Made by a program: the position numbers and the translations under genes | Assembly (NCBI GenBank): GCA_035297145.1 | Contig: DATGZN010000036.1 | Location: 124,001-188,000 of the forward strand | Length of the DNA: 64,000 nucleotides | DNA from: QHXW01 sp035297145 | Lineage (GTDB): Bacteria; Acidobacteriota; Terriglobia; Bryobacterales; Bryobacteraceae | Direction: 5' to 3' | Shown: positions 25,180 through 33,215 of the stretch, piece after piece | Layout: each line of letters starts with the position of its first letter | Position numbering within the stretch: position 1 is the stretch's first letter | Notes under the pieces: generated by a model | The model's input: only the letters and a program-made list of their open reading frames with translations | Database searches by the model: none | What the model was told of the DNA's origin: nothing

Positions 25180-26432
25180 GCGCTTACCGCCTGCGATTTG
25201 CGTGCACGCACCCGCTCGACGCGCCGATCATCGCTGGCCAGAACATCGATGTGGATGCCGTCGCGCTCCACGAACTCGCCGGCCTGGGGCACGCGGCCCA
25301 ACCACTCCGTGACCAGGCCGCCAACCGTGGTGGACTCAATCTCCTCCTGCGGGCGGAACTCCAGCATGTCTTCCAACCGCGCCAGGTCGAAATTACCGGA
25401 GACAATGTAGCCGCCCTCGCCGTCTTCAGTCACATCGGAACTCGGTTCATGCTCGTCGCGAATCTCGCCCAGGATGACTTCGACCAGATCTTCCATCGTG
25501 GCGAGGCCGGCCGTGTTGCCGTACTCGTCCACCACGATCACCATGTGCGCGCCGTCCTGCTGCATCTCCCGCATCAGATCATGCACCGGCTTGCTCTCGG
25601 GCACGAAACGCATGGGCCGCGTCAGCCCTCTCACGCTGCGACGCGCCCGCTCGTCCTCTTCCAGCTCGAACATGTCGCGAACGTGAACGAACCCGAGGAT
25701 CTGGTCGATCGAGCCTTCAAAAATGGGGATGCGCGAATACTGCTCGTTGATAACGAGCTGGCGCAACTCCTCGAGCGTGGCGTTGGCGGAGATGGCGACG
25801 ATGTTGGGCCGTGGGGTCATGACCTCGCGCACCACCTTGTCACCGAACTCAACTACCGATTGAATGAGCTTGCGGTCCTCTTCCTCGATGAGGCCTTCCT
25901 CGGCGCCGGCTTCGATCAGCGCCTCGATATTCTCCGCCGGCGTGGCCGCCTCCTCGGTCCGGCCGTTCTGGTCGCCGGCCTCGATCAGCGAGTAGAAAAA
26001 GGTGAAAATTGCCGCCGCGGGCTTCATCGCTACCGCCAGCATGCGCAACAGTGGAATCAGCGGTACGAGCCACTTGCCGCCCGTGCGCCGGTACAGGATC
26101 TGCGGTATGGCGTAACCCGCCGCCAGCGTGAGTGACAGGGCCGTGACGCACGCTTCCAGAAGGACTTGCCAGGTGGGCGCGCCGGCGAGCAGGTTCGCTA
26201 GCACCAGCACCCCCAGGACCGCCAGTGTCGCGTGCTTGATCAGCGAGAACGAAAGTGCGCCTTGATCCGTCTCGAGGCCGATCTTCTCTTCCACCGAGCT
26301 CTTAAAGAATTCCAACGACGGAAGGTCGCGTGTTCGCAGGCGAAGACTCTCCAGGTAGAGCAGTTGCACGGCGCTGGCCGCCGTTAGCAGGGCCACCGCG
26401 ATGAGCGTCCCGGCGAAGAGGGCATAGTTCAT
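25176..26432 (-). CDS. CNNM/HlyC/CorC-family membrane protein with CBS pair
   Basis: The protein is 418 residues from the ATG at 26432, which overlaps the ybeY stop (ATGA); an upstream in-frame start lies inside ybeY and is rejected. Residues 1-150 contain about four membrane helices (CNNM/DUF21-like). A linker (LIEEEDRKLIQSVVEFGDK) leads to VREVMTPRPNIVAI and a CBS pair (about 190-320) with GFVHVRDMFELEE and VVDEYGNTAGLATMEDLVE. A CorC_HlyC transporter-associated domain (about 330-410, YIVSGNFDLARLEDML) ends the protein. Members are linked to Mg2+/Co2+ efflux or homeostasis. The position after ybeY and phoH is conserved in many bacteria. Confidence 0.93.
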   Translation of the reverse strand: MNYALFAGTLIAVALLTAASAVQLLYLESLRLRTRDLPSLEFFKSSVEEKIGLETDQGALSFSLIKHATLAVLGVLVLANLLAGAPTWQVLLEACVTALSLTLAAGYAIPQILYRRTGGKWLVPLIPLLRMLAVAMKPAAAIFTFFYSLIEAGDQNGRTEEAATPAENIEALIEAGAEEGLIEEEDRKLIQSVVEFGDKVVREVMTPRPNIVAISANATLEELRQLVINEQYSRIPIFEGSIDQILGFVHVRDMFELEEDERARRSVRGLTRPMRFVPESKPVHDLMREMQQDGAHMVIVVDEYGNTAGLATMEDLVEVILGEIRDEHEPSSDVTEDGEGGYIVSGNFDLARLEDMLEFRPQEEIESTTVGGLVTEWLGRVPQAGEFVERDGIHIDVLASDDRRVERVRARKSQAVSA

Positions 26433-26875
26433 GGGCTTACTCGTTCGATCAAGCCGGCGGACAACCGCAGCTTCTTGCGCCATGCGATCTCAGCGCGGGC
26501 CATGGCTCCCCGATCGCGCTCATGATCCATGCCTGTGAGATGCAGCACACCATGCAACATCAAGATCCGGATTTCCTCTTCCACGGCGTGGCCGAACTCG
26601 CGTGCCTGTTCGCTCGCGCGCTGCGCGGATATCGCCAGCTCGCCCAGTTCACCCGCCCCGGGCCCTGCCGGAAACGAAAGCACGTCGGTGGGATAATTTT
26701 TCCCGAGGAACTGGCGGTTGAGCCGCCGCAATGCGGCGTCGCCCGTGATCAGGCAGCGGAACTCGCGGCCGCCGGTCACCCGGTCGCGCAGCTCCCACGC
26801 GAAAGCCTCGATCGCGCGGCGATCCAAGCCGGAAGGAATGCGACGGAACAACACCAACGTTTCGGAGTCAGGCAT
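26429..26875 (-). CDS. ybeY: Endoribonuclease YbeY
   Basis: This 148-residue metalloprotein acts in 16S rRNA 3'-end maturation and ribosome quality control. The zinc-binding motif HGVLHLTGMDHERD (H-x3-H-x5-H) is intact near residue 110. NRQFLGKNYPTDVLSFP and GELAISAQRA are the conserved upstream blocks. The C-terminus overlaps the start of the CorC-like gene by 4 bp. It follows phoH by 9 nt, the common phoH-ybeY-corC order. Confidence 0.95.
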   Translation of the reverse strand: MPDSETLVLFRRIPSGLDRRAIEAFAWELRDRVTGGREFRCLITGDAALRRLNRQFLGKNYPTDVLSFPAGPGAGELGELAISAQRASEQAREFGHAVEEEIRILMLHGVLHLTGMDHERDRGAMARAEIAWRKKLRLSAGLIERVSP

Positions 26876-26884
26876 GGAAACGCC

Positions 26885-27937
26885 TCAGGCGGTAGGGAGT
26901 TCGGCCGCGTTTCCGTTCTCTACGGCGGCCGGCTCAGCGGGCGCTTCCGGCGTCTCGCCGGACAGTCGCAGCGTCAACTGCCGCCCCGCGCCTACCATCT
27001 CATTGTATTTCTCGTAGGCTTTGACGATACGCTGCACCAGGCTGTGCCGCACCACGTCGCGCTCGTCAAAATTGATGAAGCTGATACCCGTGACTCCTTT
27101 GAGAACCTCGAGAGCGTCCAGCAAGCCACTCCGCTTTCCCGCTGGAAGGTCGATCTGCGTGACATCGCCGTTTACCACCATCTTGGAACTGAAGCCCTGG
27201 CGTGTGAGCACCATCTTCATTTGCTCGGCGGTCGAATTCTGCGCCTCGTCCAGAATAATGAAGCTGTCGTTGAGTGTGCGGCCGCGCATAAAGGCAATGG
27301 GCGCGACCTCAATCACGGCGCGTTCCAGCAGCTTCTCCACCTTGTCGGCTTCGAGCATGTCATAAAGGGCGTCATACAACGGACGGAGATACGGGTCCAC
27401 TTTCTCTTGCAGTGTTCCCGGCAGAAACCCCAGCCGCTCGCCCGCCTCGACCGCCGGACGAGTCAGGATAATTCTCGCTACCCGCTTCGCCATCAATGCC
27501 GAGACGGCCATGGCTACCGCGAGGTAGGTTTTTCCCGTTCCCGCCGGTCCCACGCCGAACACCAGATCGTTGCGCTCGATAGCTTCCATGTAGCGGCGCT
27601 GGTTTACCGTCTTAGGCGCCAGCAGTTTTTTGCCGAAGGTGCGCTGCCGTCCGCTGGATACGAGCGCCCGCAGGCTGACTTCCGAATCTTCCGTACAAAC
27701 GCGCAAATAGCTGTTCAAATCGCCGTTGTTGAATACGTGACCTTCGCGTACCAGCGCCACATAATCTTCGAGAATGCTCTCCGCGCGCGATACGTTGGCC
27801 GGTTCGCCTTCGATTTCGAGCGAGCTGTCGACCAGATGAGTGCTGACCTGCAGTCCAGACTCCAGTAAGCGGATGTTTTCGTCGCGCGTGCCGAACAGGC
27901 TTTCGATTCCGCGGACGATGGGAACGCTGACTTTCAT
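26885..27937 (-). CDS. ybeZ: PhoH-family ATPase (YbeZ)
   Basis: This 350-residue protein has an N-terminal region of about 100 residues with KH-like character, then the PhoH P-loop ATPase. Walker A is GPAGTGKTYLAVA near residue 129, Walker B is SFIILDEAQN, and VNGDVTQIDLPAG is the sensor block. It works with YbeY in RNA metabolism. It heads the phoH-ybeY-corC-era run and has a clear promoter at 28096-28125. The final 30 residues are Ala/Glu/Pro-rich and probably disordered. Confidence 0.95.
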   Translation of the reverse strand: MKVSVPIVRGIESLFGTRDENIRLLESGLQVSTHLVDSSLEIEGEPANVSRAESILEDYVALVREGHVFNNGDLNSYLRVCTEDSEVSLRALVSSGRQRTFGKKLLAPKTVNQRRYMEAIERNDLVFGVGPAGTGKTYLAVAMAVSALMAKRVARIILTRPAVEAGERLGFLPGTLQEKVDPYLRPLYDALYDMLEADKVEKLLERAVIEVAPIAFMRGRTLNDSFIILDEAQNSTAEQMKMVLTRQGFSSKMVVNGDVTQIDLPAGKRSGLLDALEVLKGVTGISFINFDERDVVRHSLVQRIVKAYEKYNEMVGAGRQLTLRLSGETPEAPAEPAAVENGNAAELPTA

Positions 27938-28188
27938 TTAGCGCGTATCGCAGGATACTTCAGGTTATGCATGGATAGCCGCGCAGTCGCGGAACGACCG
28001 GGTGATTGCGCGAAAAGACGAAGATGTGAGGACGGGGAACAACGGTACAATGAGCGGCCCGCCAGTGCGGGCGGAATTACCTGCCATCTGTAGGTATTAT
28101 ATCAGGGCCGCGGGAAATTGCTCAAATGCATGCCGTGCGGCCAATCACTGCCCAGGTGGAAGGCGCCGTGATCTTCGGCTGCGCACGG
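27938..28188. other. Intergenic region upstream of phoH
   Basis: No gene is supported here. It holds the minus-strand phoH promoter (28096-28125), a leader of about 150 nt, and a GC-rich hairpin GCCCGC-CAGT-GCGGGC at 28057-28072 within that leader. The hairpin is not followed by a T-run on either strand, so termination of the upstream cheX transcript here is not clear. Confidence 0.6.
28096..28125 (-). promoter_or_regulatory. Sigma-70 promoter of the phoH-ybeY-corC-era run
   Basis: On the minus strand TTGAGC (28125-28120) and TATAAT (28101-28096) are 18 bp apart. The -10 is a perfect match and the -35 matches in four of six positions. Transcription would start near 28089, leaving about 150 nt of leader before the phoH ATG at 27937. 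Confidence 0.65.
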
Positions 28189-28731
28189 CTAGACGACGAC
28201 TTGCGACAGTGGTGCGTGCACGTCGATGGCGCGCCGGTGTTGGTGTTCGGTCTGCGGCGCCAGGCACGCTTTGACGATCAACCGCTCGCTGCCACACTCG
28301 AAGGGCACGACCAGCCATTCTGTACGATGGATGCTGGTCGCAGTAAAATTATGGCCGAAGACCACGACCGGAATGCTCATATTGAGCATCCCAACCTCGG
28401 CTTCGAGCGAATTCTTGAAGCTACCCACGATCATGTTGGTTACTTCCCCGATCGCGTCCAACACCTCTTGATCGATCGATGCGAACTCCGACATCAGCAA
28501 CTGCCCCGAGATCTTGCGGGCAAAATCTCCCGTGCAGAAGACGCTCCCGGTACCAACCCATTTCCCGGTCAGTCCGATGAGAGCAACGACGCCATTCGTC
28601 GGCTCCGGCTTGCTCGGTAGGCGGTACGGTTCGCCTGCAGCCACCTCGATACCCAACATGGTCGAGAATACTTCTTCAGTGGCCGCGCGAAGGGCCCCCG
28701 CCATCTTTGTGTCATCCAATTGTTCTGGCAT
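28189..28731 (-). CDS. CheX-family chemotaxis phosphatase, copy 1
   Basis: This 180-residue protein has the CheC/CheX/FliY phosphatase fold. The catalytic motif E-x-x-N is present in GEVTNMIVGSFKNSLE near residue 95. IPVVVFGHNFTA and a late VPFECGSERLIVKACLA are typical CheX blocks. It would hydrolyse phospho-CheY to end the motor signal, acting in the cytoplasm. AGGAGA stands 7 nt before the ATG. The neighbouring gene at 28756 is a close paralogue, and cheY lies just beyond it. The last 15 residues differ from copy 2. Confidence 0.88.
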   Translation of the reverse strand: MPEQLDDTKMAGALRAATEEVFSTMLGIEVAAGEPYRLPSKPEPTNGVVALIGLTGKWVGTGSVFCTGDFARKISGQLLMSEFASIDQEVLDAIGEVTNMIVGSFKNSLEAEVGMLNMSIPVVVFGHNFTATSIHRTEWLVVPFECGSERLIVKACLAPQTEHQHRRAIDVHAPLSQVVV

Positions 28732-28755
28732 ATGTTCTCCTGATCGGCAGCCCCA

Positions 28756-29283
28756 TTACTCGTCCGGCGCGGAGGCGGGCCGACGGTGGGACTGCTTCTC
28801 CGGCTGGGGAAATAGGCAAGCCTTCACTTCCAACCTTCCGCCGTCGCAAGCGAACGGCGCCACCACCCAATCCGCGCTGTGGGTGATGCCGGCCGTGAAA
28901 TTGTGACCGAAAACGACCATGGGAATACTCATTCCCAGCGGACCGGTTTCTTCTTCCAGGGCATTCTTGAAATTCCCGATGATCATGTTCGTAATTTCGC
29001 CCATGGCGTCCAGAACCTCCTGGTCGACCGAAGCAAACTCCGACATGAGGAATTGCCCGGAGATCTTGCGCGCCAATTCCCCGGTACAGGCAATGCTGCC
29101 TGTTCCCGTCCATCTTCCCGTCAGCCCGACCAGCCCGATCACCCCATCCGCAGCCTCAGGCCGGCACGGCTGGCGGTACGCGTCCAGGCTCGTGAGCTCC
29201 ACGCCGAGCATGGTGGAAAAGACGTCTCCCGTGGCTTGGCGGATGGCGGCGACCACCTTTCCTTGATCTAGCTCCTGTGGCAT
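28756..29283 (-). CDS. CheX-family chemotaxis phosphatase, copy 2
   Basis: The protein is 175 residues and paralogous to the gene at 28189 over its full length (for instance DVFSTMLGVEL against EVFSTMLGIEV). The E-x-x-N catalytic motif is intact in GEITNMIIGNFKNALE. MVVFGHNFTAG and VAPFACDGGRLEVKACLFP follow. AGGAGAA precedes the ATG by a normal distance. Order on the transcript is cheY, this gene, copy 1, with gaps of 24-30 nt, so all three are probably co-expressed at the end of the fli operon. Confidence 0.88.
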   Translation of the reverse strand: MPQELDQGKVVAAIRQATGDVFSTMLGVELTSLDAYRQPCRPEAADGVIGLVGLTGRWTGTGSIACTGELARKISGQFLMSEFASVDQEVLDAMGEITNMIIGNFKNALEEETGPLGMSIPMVVFGHNFTAGITHSADWVVAPFACDGGRLEVKACLFPQPEKQSHRRPASAPDE

Positions 29284-29313
29284 GATTTCTCCTGATGTGA
29301 TGCCCGGCGCATT

Positions 29314-29685
29314 CTAGAGAATGCCGGCTAACTTTTCCTTGATCTGATCGGCCGTGAATGGTTTGCGGACGAATCCCTGCGCTCCCAATTGGACCGCTTC
29401 CATGACCTTGGTTTGGCTCCCCTCGGTGCTGATCATCAGCACCGGGACATGTTTCCATTGGTCGTGCGACCGGAGTTCGCTCAAAAACTGCAGGCCGTCC
29501 ATGTTCGGCATGTTGATGTCGGAAAGAATCAGACCCACCGGCTGCGCTTTGACCGCGTCCATGGCCTCGCGCCCATCGGCGGCTTCATACACTTTCCCGA
29601 CCCCCAGATTCGCCTGTGCTAAAACCCGTTGCAGAATCTTTCGAATAGCGGCGGAATCATCCACGATCAGTACGTCCACGGGCAT
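29314..29685 (-). CDS. cheY: CheY-like response regulator
   Basis: This single receiver domain of 123 residues has no output domain, so it probably acts by binding the flagellar switch when phosphorylated. Acidic pocket VLIVDDSAAIRK (residues 5-16), phospho-acceptor Asp in LILSDINMPNMDG near 57, Thr in LMISTEGSQT and Lys in GFVRKPF near 109 are all present. AGGAGA precedes the ATG. The position next to two CheX phosphatases and the motor genes supports a chemotaxis role. Confidence 0.92.
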   Translation of the reverse strand: MPVDVLIVDDSAAIRKILQRVLAQANLGVGKVYEAADGREAMDAVKAQPVGLILSDINMPNMDGLQFLSELRSHDQWKHVPVLMISTEGSQTKVMEAVQLGAQGFVRKPFTADQIKEKLAGIL

Positions 29686-29759
29686 CTATTCTCTCCTGTA
29701 GTCCTTCATCGGCGGGAGCGCGCCAAAGCATTAGATTGCCTGGCCCGGGGCCTCGCCAA

Positions 29760-30197
29760 TTAGCCGTGTGCACGCCAACGCGCTAAGAAAGATTCGCCGG
29801 CGAAGTTCTCCAACTCCCGATTCCATGCGATCCGCCACTCCTCCAGTTTGCGGTGGCGCAATTTTTCGAGAAGCCGGACGCGGCGATGCGCCTCCATCAC
29901 CCGCGCTTGCTGGCCGGCCAGCCGTTCCGCGGCTTCCTGGCGCTGGCGCGCGTTGGCCTCGAGATCTCTCTCCAGCCGAACGCGAAAGCCGCCCAGCGCC
30001 GCTAGATCGCCGCCGTCCACTCGGCCCCTGGCCAGCAGCTCTGTTCCCGCCCGGTCCCACGCCGCCAGAATCTCCCGCCGTGCCGCCTCCAGCCGTTTCT
30101 GCTCCGCCACGAGCAACCCCAGCCGTGCCTCCTCGGCTTCGAACTCCTTCCGGCGCCAACTCAAAATCCGTTCCAGCCGAAATCCAAAATTCTGCAT
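29760..30197 (-). CDS. fliJ: Flagellar export chaperone/stalk protein FliJ
   Basis: This 145-residue, almost wholly helical, Arg/Glu/Ala-rich protein lies immediately after fliI. It opens with FGFRLERILSWRRKEFEAEE, like FliJ proteins (LxxLLxxR-type heptads), and forms one long coiled-coil hairpin. FliJ connects the FliI hexamer to the FlhA gate during export. Sequence conservation in FliJ is weak, so the assignment leans on position, length and helix content. Confidence 0.8.
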   Translation of the reverse strand: MQNFGFRLERILSWRRKEFEAEEARLGLLVAEQKRLEAARREILAAWDRAGTELLARGRVDGGDLAALGGFRVRLERDLEANARQRQEAAERLAGQQARVMEAHRRVRLLEKLRHRKLEEWRIAWNRELENFAGESFLARWRAHG

Positions 30198-30204
30198 GGC
30201 GGCT

Positions 30205-31530
30205 TCAGGCGAGTGCGGCTGCCAGCGCGTTCAGCTGCGAAACCGTCTCCTGCCGCGGCACCCGCACGTGCGCCTCCTGCCGTAGAAAATCCAGCAAGCC
30301 TTCGCGCACGCGAATGCTGGAGTCGAGGCGTGGATTGGTGCCGGCTACATATGCTCCCAGTTGGATCAGGTCCTCGGCTTGCTGATACGTAGAGAGAGCC
30401 TCGCGCACCTTGCGCGCCGCCGCCTGCTGCTCCGTGCTGGCTACCCGCGAAGTCAGCCGGCTGACTGATTGCAGGATGTCGATGGCCGGGTAGTGGCCCG
30501 CGTCGCCCAGCCGCCGCGACAGCACGATGTGCCCGTCCAGAATGCCGCGCACCGCATCACAGATCGGCTCGTTGAAATCGTCGCCCTCCACCAGCACCGT
30601 GAAAAAGCCGGTGATCGAGCCGCGCGCGAAGTTGCCCGCGCGCTCGAACACTTTGGGCAGCAGATGAAAGACGGAAGGCGTGTAGCCCTTCTGGCTGGGC
30701 GGCTCCCCCGCGGCCAAGCCGATTTCCCGTTGCGCCATCGCCAGCCGCGTGACGGAATCGAGCACCAGCAGAACGCTGGCGCCCTGGTCGCGGAAATATT
30801 CGGCCACCGCCAGGGCCACAAAGCACGCCCGCACACGCAGCGGAGCCGGCCGGTCCGAGGTGGCGGTCACGACCACCGCCCGCCGCCGCGCTTCTTCGCC
30901 CAGTTCCTGTTCGAGAAACGCACGCACCTCGCGGTTGCGCTCGCCAATCATGCCGATCACGGTCACGTCGGCCGAGTGATTGCGCGACATGGAGGCCAGC
31001 AGCGTGCTCTTGCCCACGCCGCTGCCGCCGAAAATTCCCACCCTCTGCCCCTTGCCGCACGGCAGCAGGCTGTCGATGGCGCGAATGCCGGTTTCGAGCG
31101 GCTCGGTGATATGCTCGCGCTCGAGCGGGCTGGGCGGTGTATGGTAGAGGTCGTACCAGTCCGCGGCGGCAATGGGCGCTCCGCCATCCATGGGCCGGCC
31201 AAATCCGTCCAGCACGCGGCCGAGCAAAGCATCGCCCACAGCCACACGGGCGTCTTCAGAGCGCGCCACGATGCGGTCGCCCAGTTGCATGCCGCCGGTC
31301 TCCTCGAGCGGCATCGACAGCAGGTTGCCGTCCCGAAACCCGATCACCTGCGTGCGCACCGGTCGCCCGTCCGAGGCTTGGATCTCGCAGAAGTCTCCGA
31401 TGCCGGCCGCCGGGCCGCGCGATTCGACCAGCAATCCAACCAGCCCCACCACTGCTCCGGAACGCTCGAGCGGGTTCAGCGTAGGGATGCGCTTCAGATA
31501 GGGATTGAGATCGATAGCATCGTGGGTCAT
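30205..31530 (-). CDS. fliI: Flagellum-specific export ATPase FliI
   Basis: This 441-residue F1-beta-like ATPase energises type III flagellar export. Walker A GIFGGSGVGKSTLLASM is near residue 166, RNREVRAFLEQELG is the catalytic Glu region, and VLLVLDSVTRLAMAQREIGL is Walker B. GEPPSQKGYTPSVFHLLPKV is the FliI-specific block. The C-terminal domain ends with DFLRQEAHVRVPRQETV. The ATG overlaps the fliH stop (ATGA). It is cytoplasmic and forms a hexamer beneath the export gate. Confidence 0.97.
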   Translation of the reverse strand: MTHDAIDLNPYLKRIPTLNPLERSGAVVGLVGLLVESRGPAAGIGDFCEIQASDGRPVRTQVIGFRDGNLLSMPLEETGGMQLGDRIVARSEDARVAVGDALLGRVLDGFGRPMDGGAPIAAADWYDLYHTPPSPLEREHITEPLETGIRAIDSLLPCGKGQRVGIFGGSGVGKSTLLASMSRNHSADVTVIGMIGERNREVRAFLEQELGEEARRRAVVVTATSDRPAPLRVRACFVALAVAEYFRDQGASVLLVLDSVTRLAMAQREIGLAAGEPPSQKGYTPSVFHLLPKVFERAGNFARGSITGFFTVLVEGDDFNEPICDAVRGILDGHIVLSRRLGDAGHYPAIDILQSVSRLTSRVASTEQQAAARKVREALSTYQQAEDLIQLGAYVAGTNPRLDSSIRVREGLLDFLRQEAHVRVPRQETVSQLNALAAALA

Positions 31531-32171
31531 CGCGAGCTCCGAAACCGGTCGGTCAACCCGCGCTCGATCTCCGCCAGTTGCGTTTCCGCGGAGGCATCCA
31601 GATCGCCCCGCGCGGTCTCAAATACCGCGCTCCCCCGCGCCAGCGCACCGTCCGCGATAACCGTAATCGACCCGCGCCCGGCGTCCGCCAGAAATCCACG
31701 AACGATAGCTTCGTGCTCGGGGTGCACCCGCAAACGGGCGGTCTCTCCGGCTGCCAGTTGCTCCAGCGCCGCCTTGACCAGGCCCGTGATCGTCTGCGGA
31801 TCCACGGTCAGCTCGCGCCGCACCACGCGGCGCGCAATGGCGACCGCCAGACGGATGAGATCCTCCTCGGCCTGTTCCCGGAGGCGCGGCCGCAGTGCCG
31901 CCAGTTCCTTGGCGGTGCGCGACAACTGCTCCAGCACCGGGCGTACCTCGGCCTGTGTCTGCGCCCGCCCCGCCGCTTCTCCCTCGCGGAACGCGGCTTG
32001 CCGCACCGCCGCCAGATCCGGCTCGCCCGCGTTGGGCACTTCGTGGAGCGCCTTTTCCGCCGGGCCAGGGGGGCGCATCCTCTGAGCGCCCGGCAGCGTT
32101 TCGCCCACCGCCGGCCACACGAGTGGCTCGCCTTCGGTGGATTGCCGCCGCACCAGCGCCCTAACTGACAT
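31527..32171 (-). CDS. fliH: Flagellar assembly protein FliH
   Basis: The protein is 214 residues: an Ala/Gly/Pro-rich N-terminus, a central coiled coil (about 65-120, FREGEAAGRAQTQAEVRPVL) with GxxxG-like repeats, then a vacuolar-ATPase-E-like C-terminal domain with LAVAIARRVVRRELTVDPQT and VNVHPEHEAIV-like spacing (LRVHPEHEAIVRGFL). FliH regulates FliI and tethers it to the C-ring. It overlaps fliG by 11 bp and fliI by 4 bp. Confidence 0.9.
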   Translation of the reverse strand: MSVRALVRRQSTEGEPLVWPAVGETLPGAQRMRPPGPAEKALHEVPNAGEPDLAAVRQAAFREGEAAGRAQTQAEVRPVLEQLSRTAKELAALRPRLREQAEEDLIRLAVAIARRVVRRELTVDPQTITGLVKAALEQLAAGETARLRVHPEHEAIVRGFLADAGRGSITVIADGALARGSAVFETARGDLDASAETQLAEIERGLTDRFRSSR

Positions 32172-33195
32172 ACTGTTCTCCTGGCGCCGCGCCCTTCAAA
32201 CTCAAGACGCCGTCGGCTTCGAGTTGGCGGACCACCGCGATGACCTGTTGTTGCGCGGCTTCCACGTCCCGGATCTTGATCGGACCGAGGGCGTCCATGT
32301 CCTCGCGCAGCATATCGGCGCCGCGCTGCGACATGGCCTTCAGGAAATGCTCTCTCAATTGCTCGCTGGTTCCTTTGAGCGCCACCGTCAACAGCTTGCG
32401 ATCGACCTTTCCCAGCAGCTCCTTCATGGCGTTTTCGTCGATCATGAGGATGTCCTCGAAAACGAACATGAGGTGGCGAATAGTTTCCGCCAGGTTCCCG
32501 TCCTGCTGTTCGATATTTTCCAGAATTTCCTTGTTGGTCATGGAATCCAGGCGGTTGAATAACTCCGCCACCGCACGCACTCCGCCATACGACTCACGGC
32601 TAAATTCCCCGAGAGCCTTCAGCTTCTGGCCGATTACCGCGGCGATTTTATGCACGATCTCGGGCGAGATTTGATCCAGGTTGGCCATGCGCATGGCGAC
32701 GTCCGCTCGCAGGTTGGGAGGCAGCGAGACCAGCAGCGCCGCAGCCTGCGGGGCGTCCAAGTGGGACAACACCAGCGCGATGGTTTGCGGATGTTCGCTG
32801 TGCACGAACTTCGCCAGCTGCTGCGGATCGGCCTTCTGTAACGCGTCCAGGCTGACCGCTTCCGCCCCTAGCGCTTTGATGAGCCGGTCCACCAGCCTCT
32901 TGGCTGCCTCCGGCCCGAAGGCATTGTTGAGCATATTACGCGCGTAGTCCAGCCCCCCTTTGAGGGCAAAGTCACGCGCCGCGCTCATCTGGTAAAACTC
33001 TTCGACGACCGATTCGACCTGATCCGCCGTGATGGTGTTGATGCGCGCCACCTCGCGGCTGACCATTTGGACCTCTTCCTCCGAGAGGCTGCGGACAAAA
33101 TCCCCGCTGGATTGGTCTCCCAGCGCCACCAGCAGGATCGCGGCCTTGCGAATGCCGGTCAGGTTCTCGGTAGCCTTTTCAGCGACGGCGGCCAT
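32161..33195 (-). CDS. fliG: Flagellar motor switch protein FliG
   Basis: This 344-residue rotor protein couples the MS-ring to the C-ring and meets the stator. Armadillo-like blocks are clear: IRKAAILLVALGDQSSGDFVR, SEHPQTIALVLSHLDAPQAA (the EHPQ motif, residues about 130-150), LMFVFEDILMIDENAM and the C-terminal charged helix near 290-315 (AMSQRGADMLREDMDALG). All three FliG domains are present. It lies between fliF and fliH in the standard order. Confidence 0.97.
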   Translation of the reverse strand: MAAVAEKATENLTGIRKAAILLVALGDQSSGDFVRSLSEEEVQMVSREVARINTITADQVESVVEEFYQMSAARDFALKGGLDYARNMLNNAFGPEAAKRLVDRLIKALGAEAVSLDALQKADPQQLAKFVHSEHPQTIALVLSHLDAPQAAALLVSLPPNLRADVAMRMANLDQISPEIVHKIAAVIGQKLKALGEFSRESYGGVRAVAELFNRLDSMTNKEILENIEQQDGNLAETIRHLMFVFEDILMIDENAMKELLGKVDRKLLTVALKGTSEQLREHFLKAMSQRGADMLREDMDALGPIKIRDVEAAQQQVIAVVRQLEADGVLSLKGAAPGEQYVS

Positions 33196-33215
33196 CTACC
33201 CCTTCTTTGGTCAGA

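Noticed and set aside
26522..27868. Long open frame antisense to ybeY/phoH (448 codons)
   Set aside because: Same shadow effect; the minus strand carries clear YbeY and PhoH motifs.
30469..32085. Long open frame antisense to fliI/fliH (538 codons)
   Set aside because: GC-rich DNA leaves long open shadow frames; the composition is Arg/His-rich with no domain, while the opposite strand encodes fliI and fliH.
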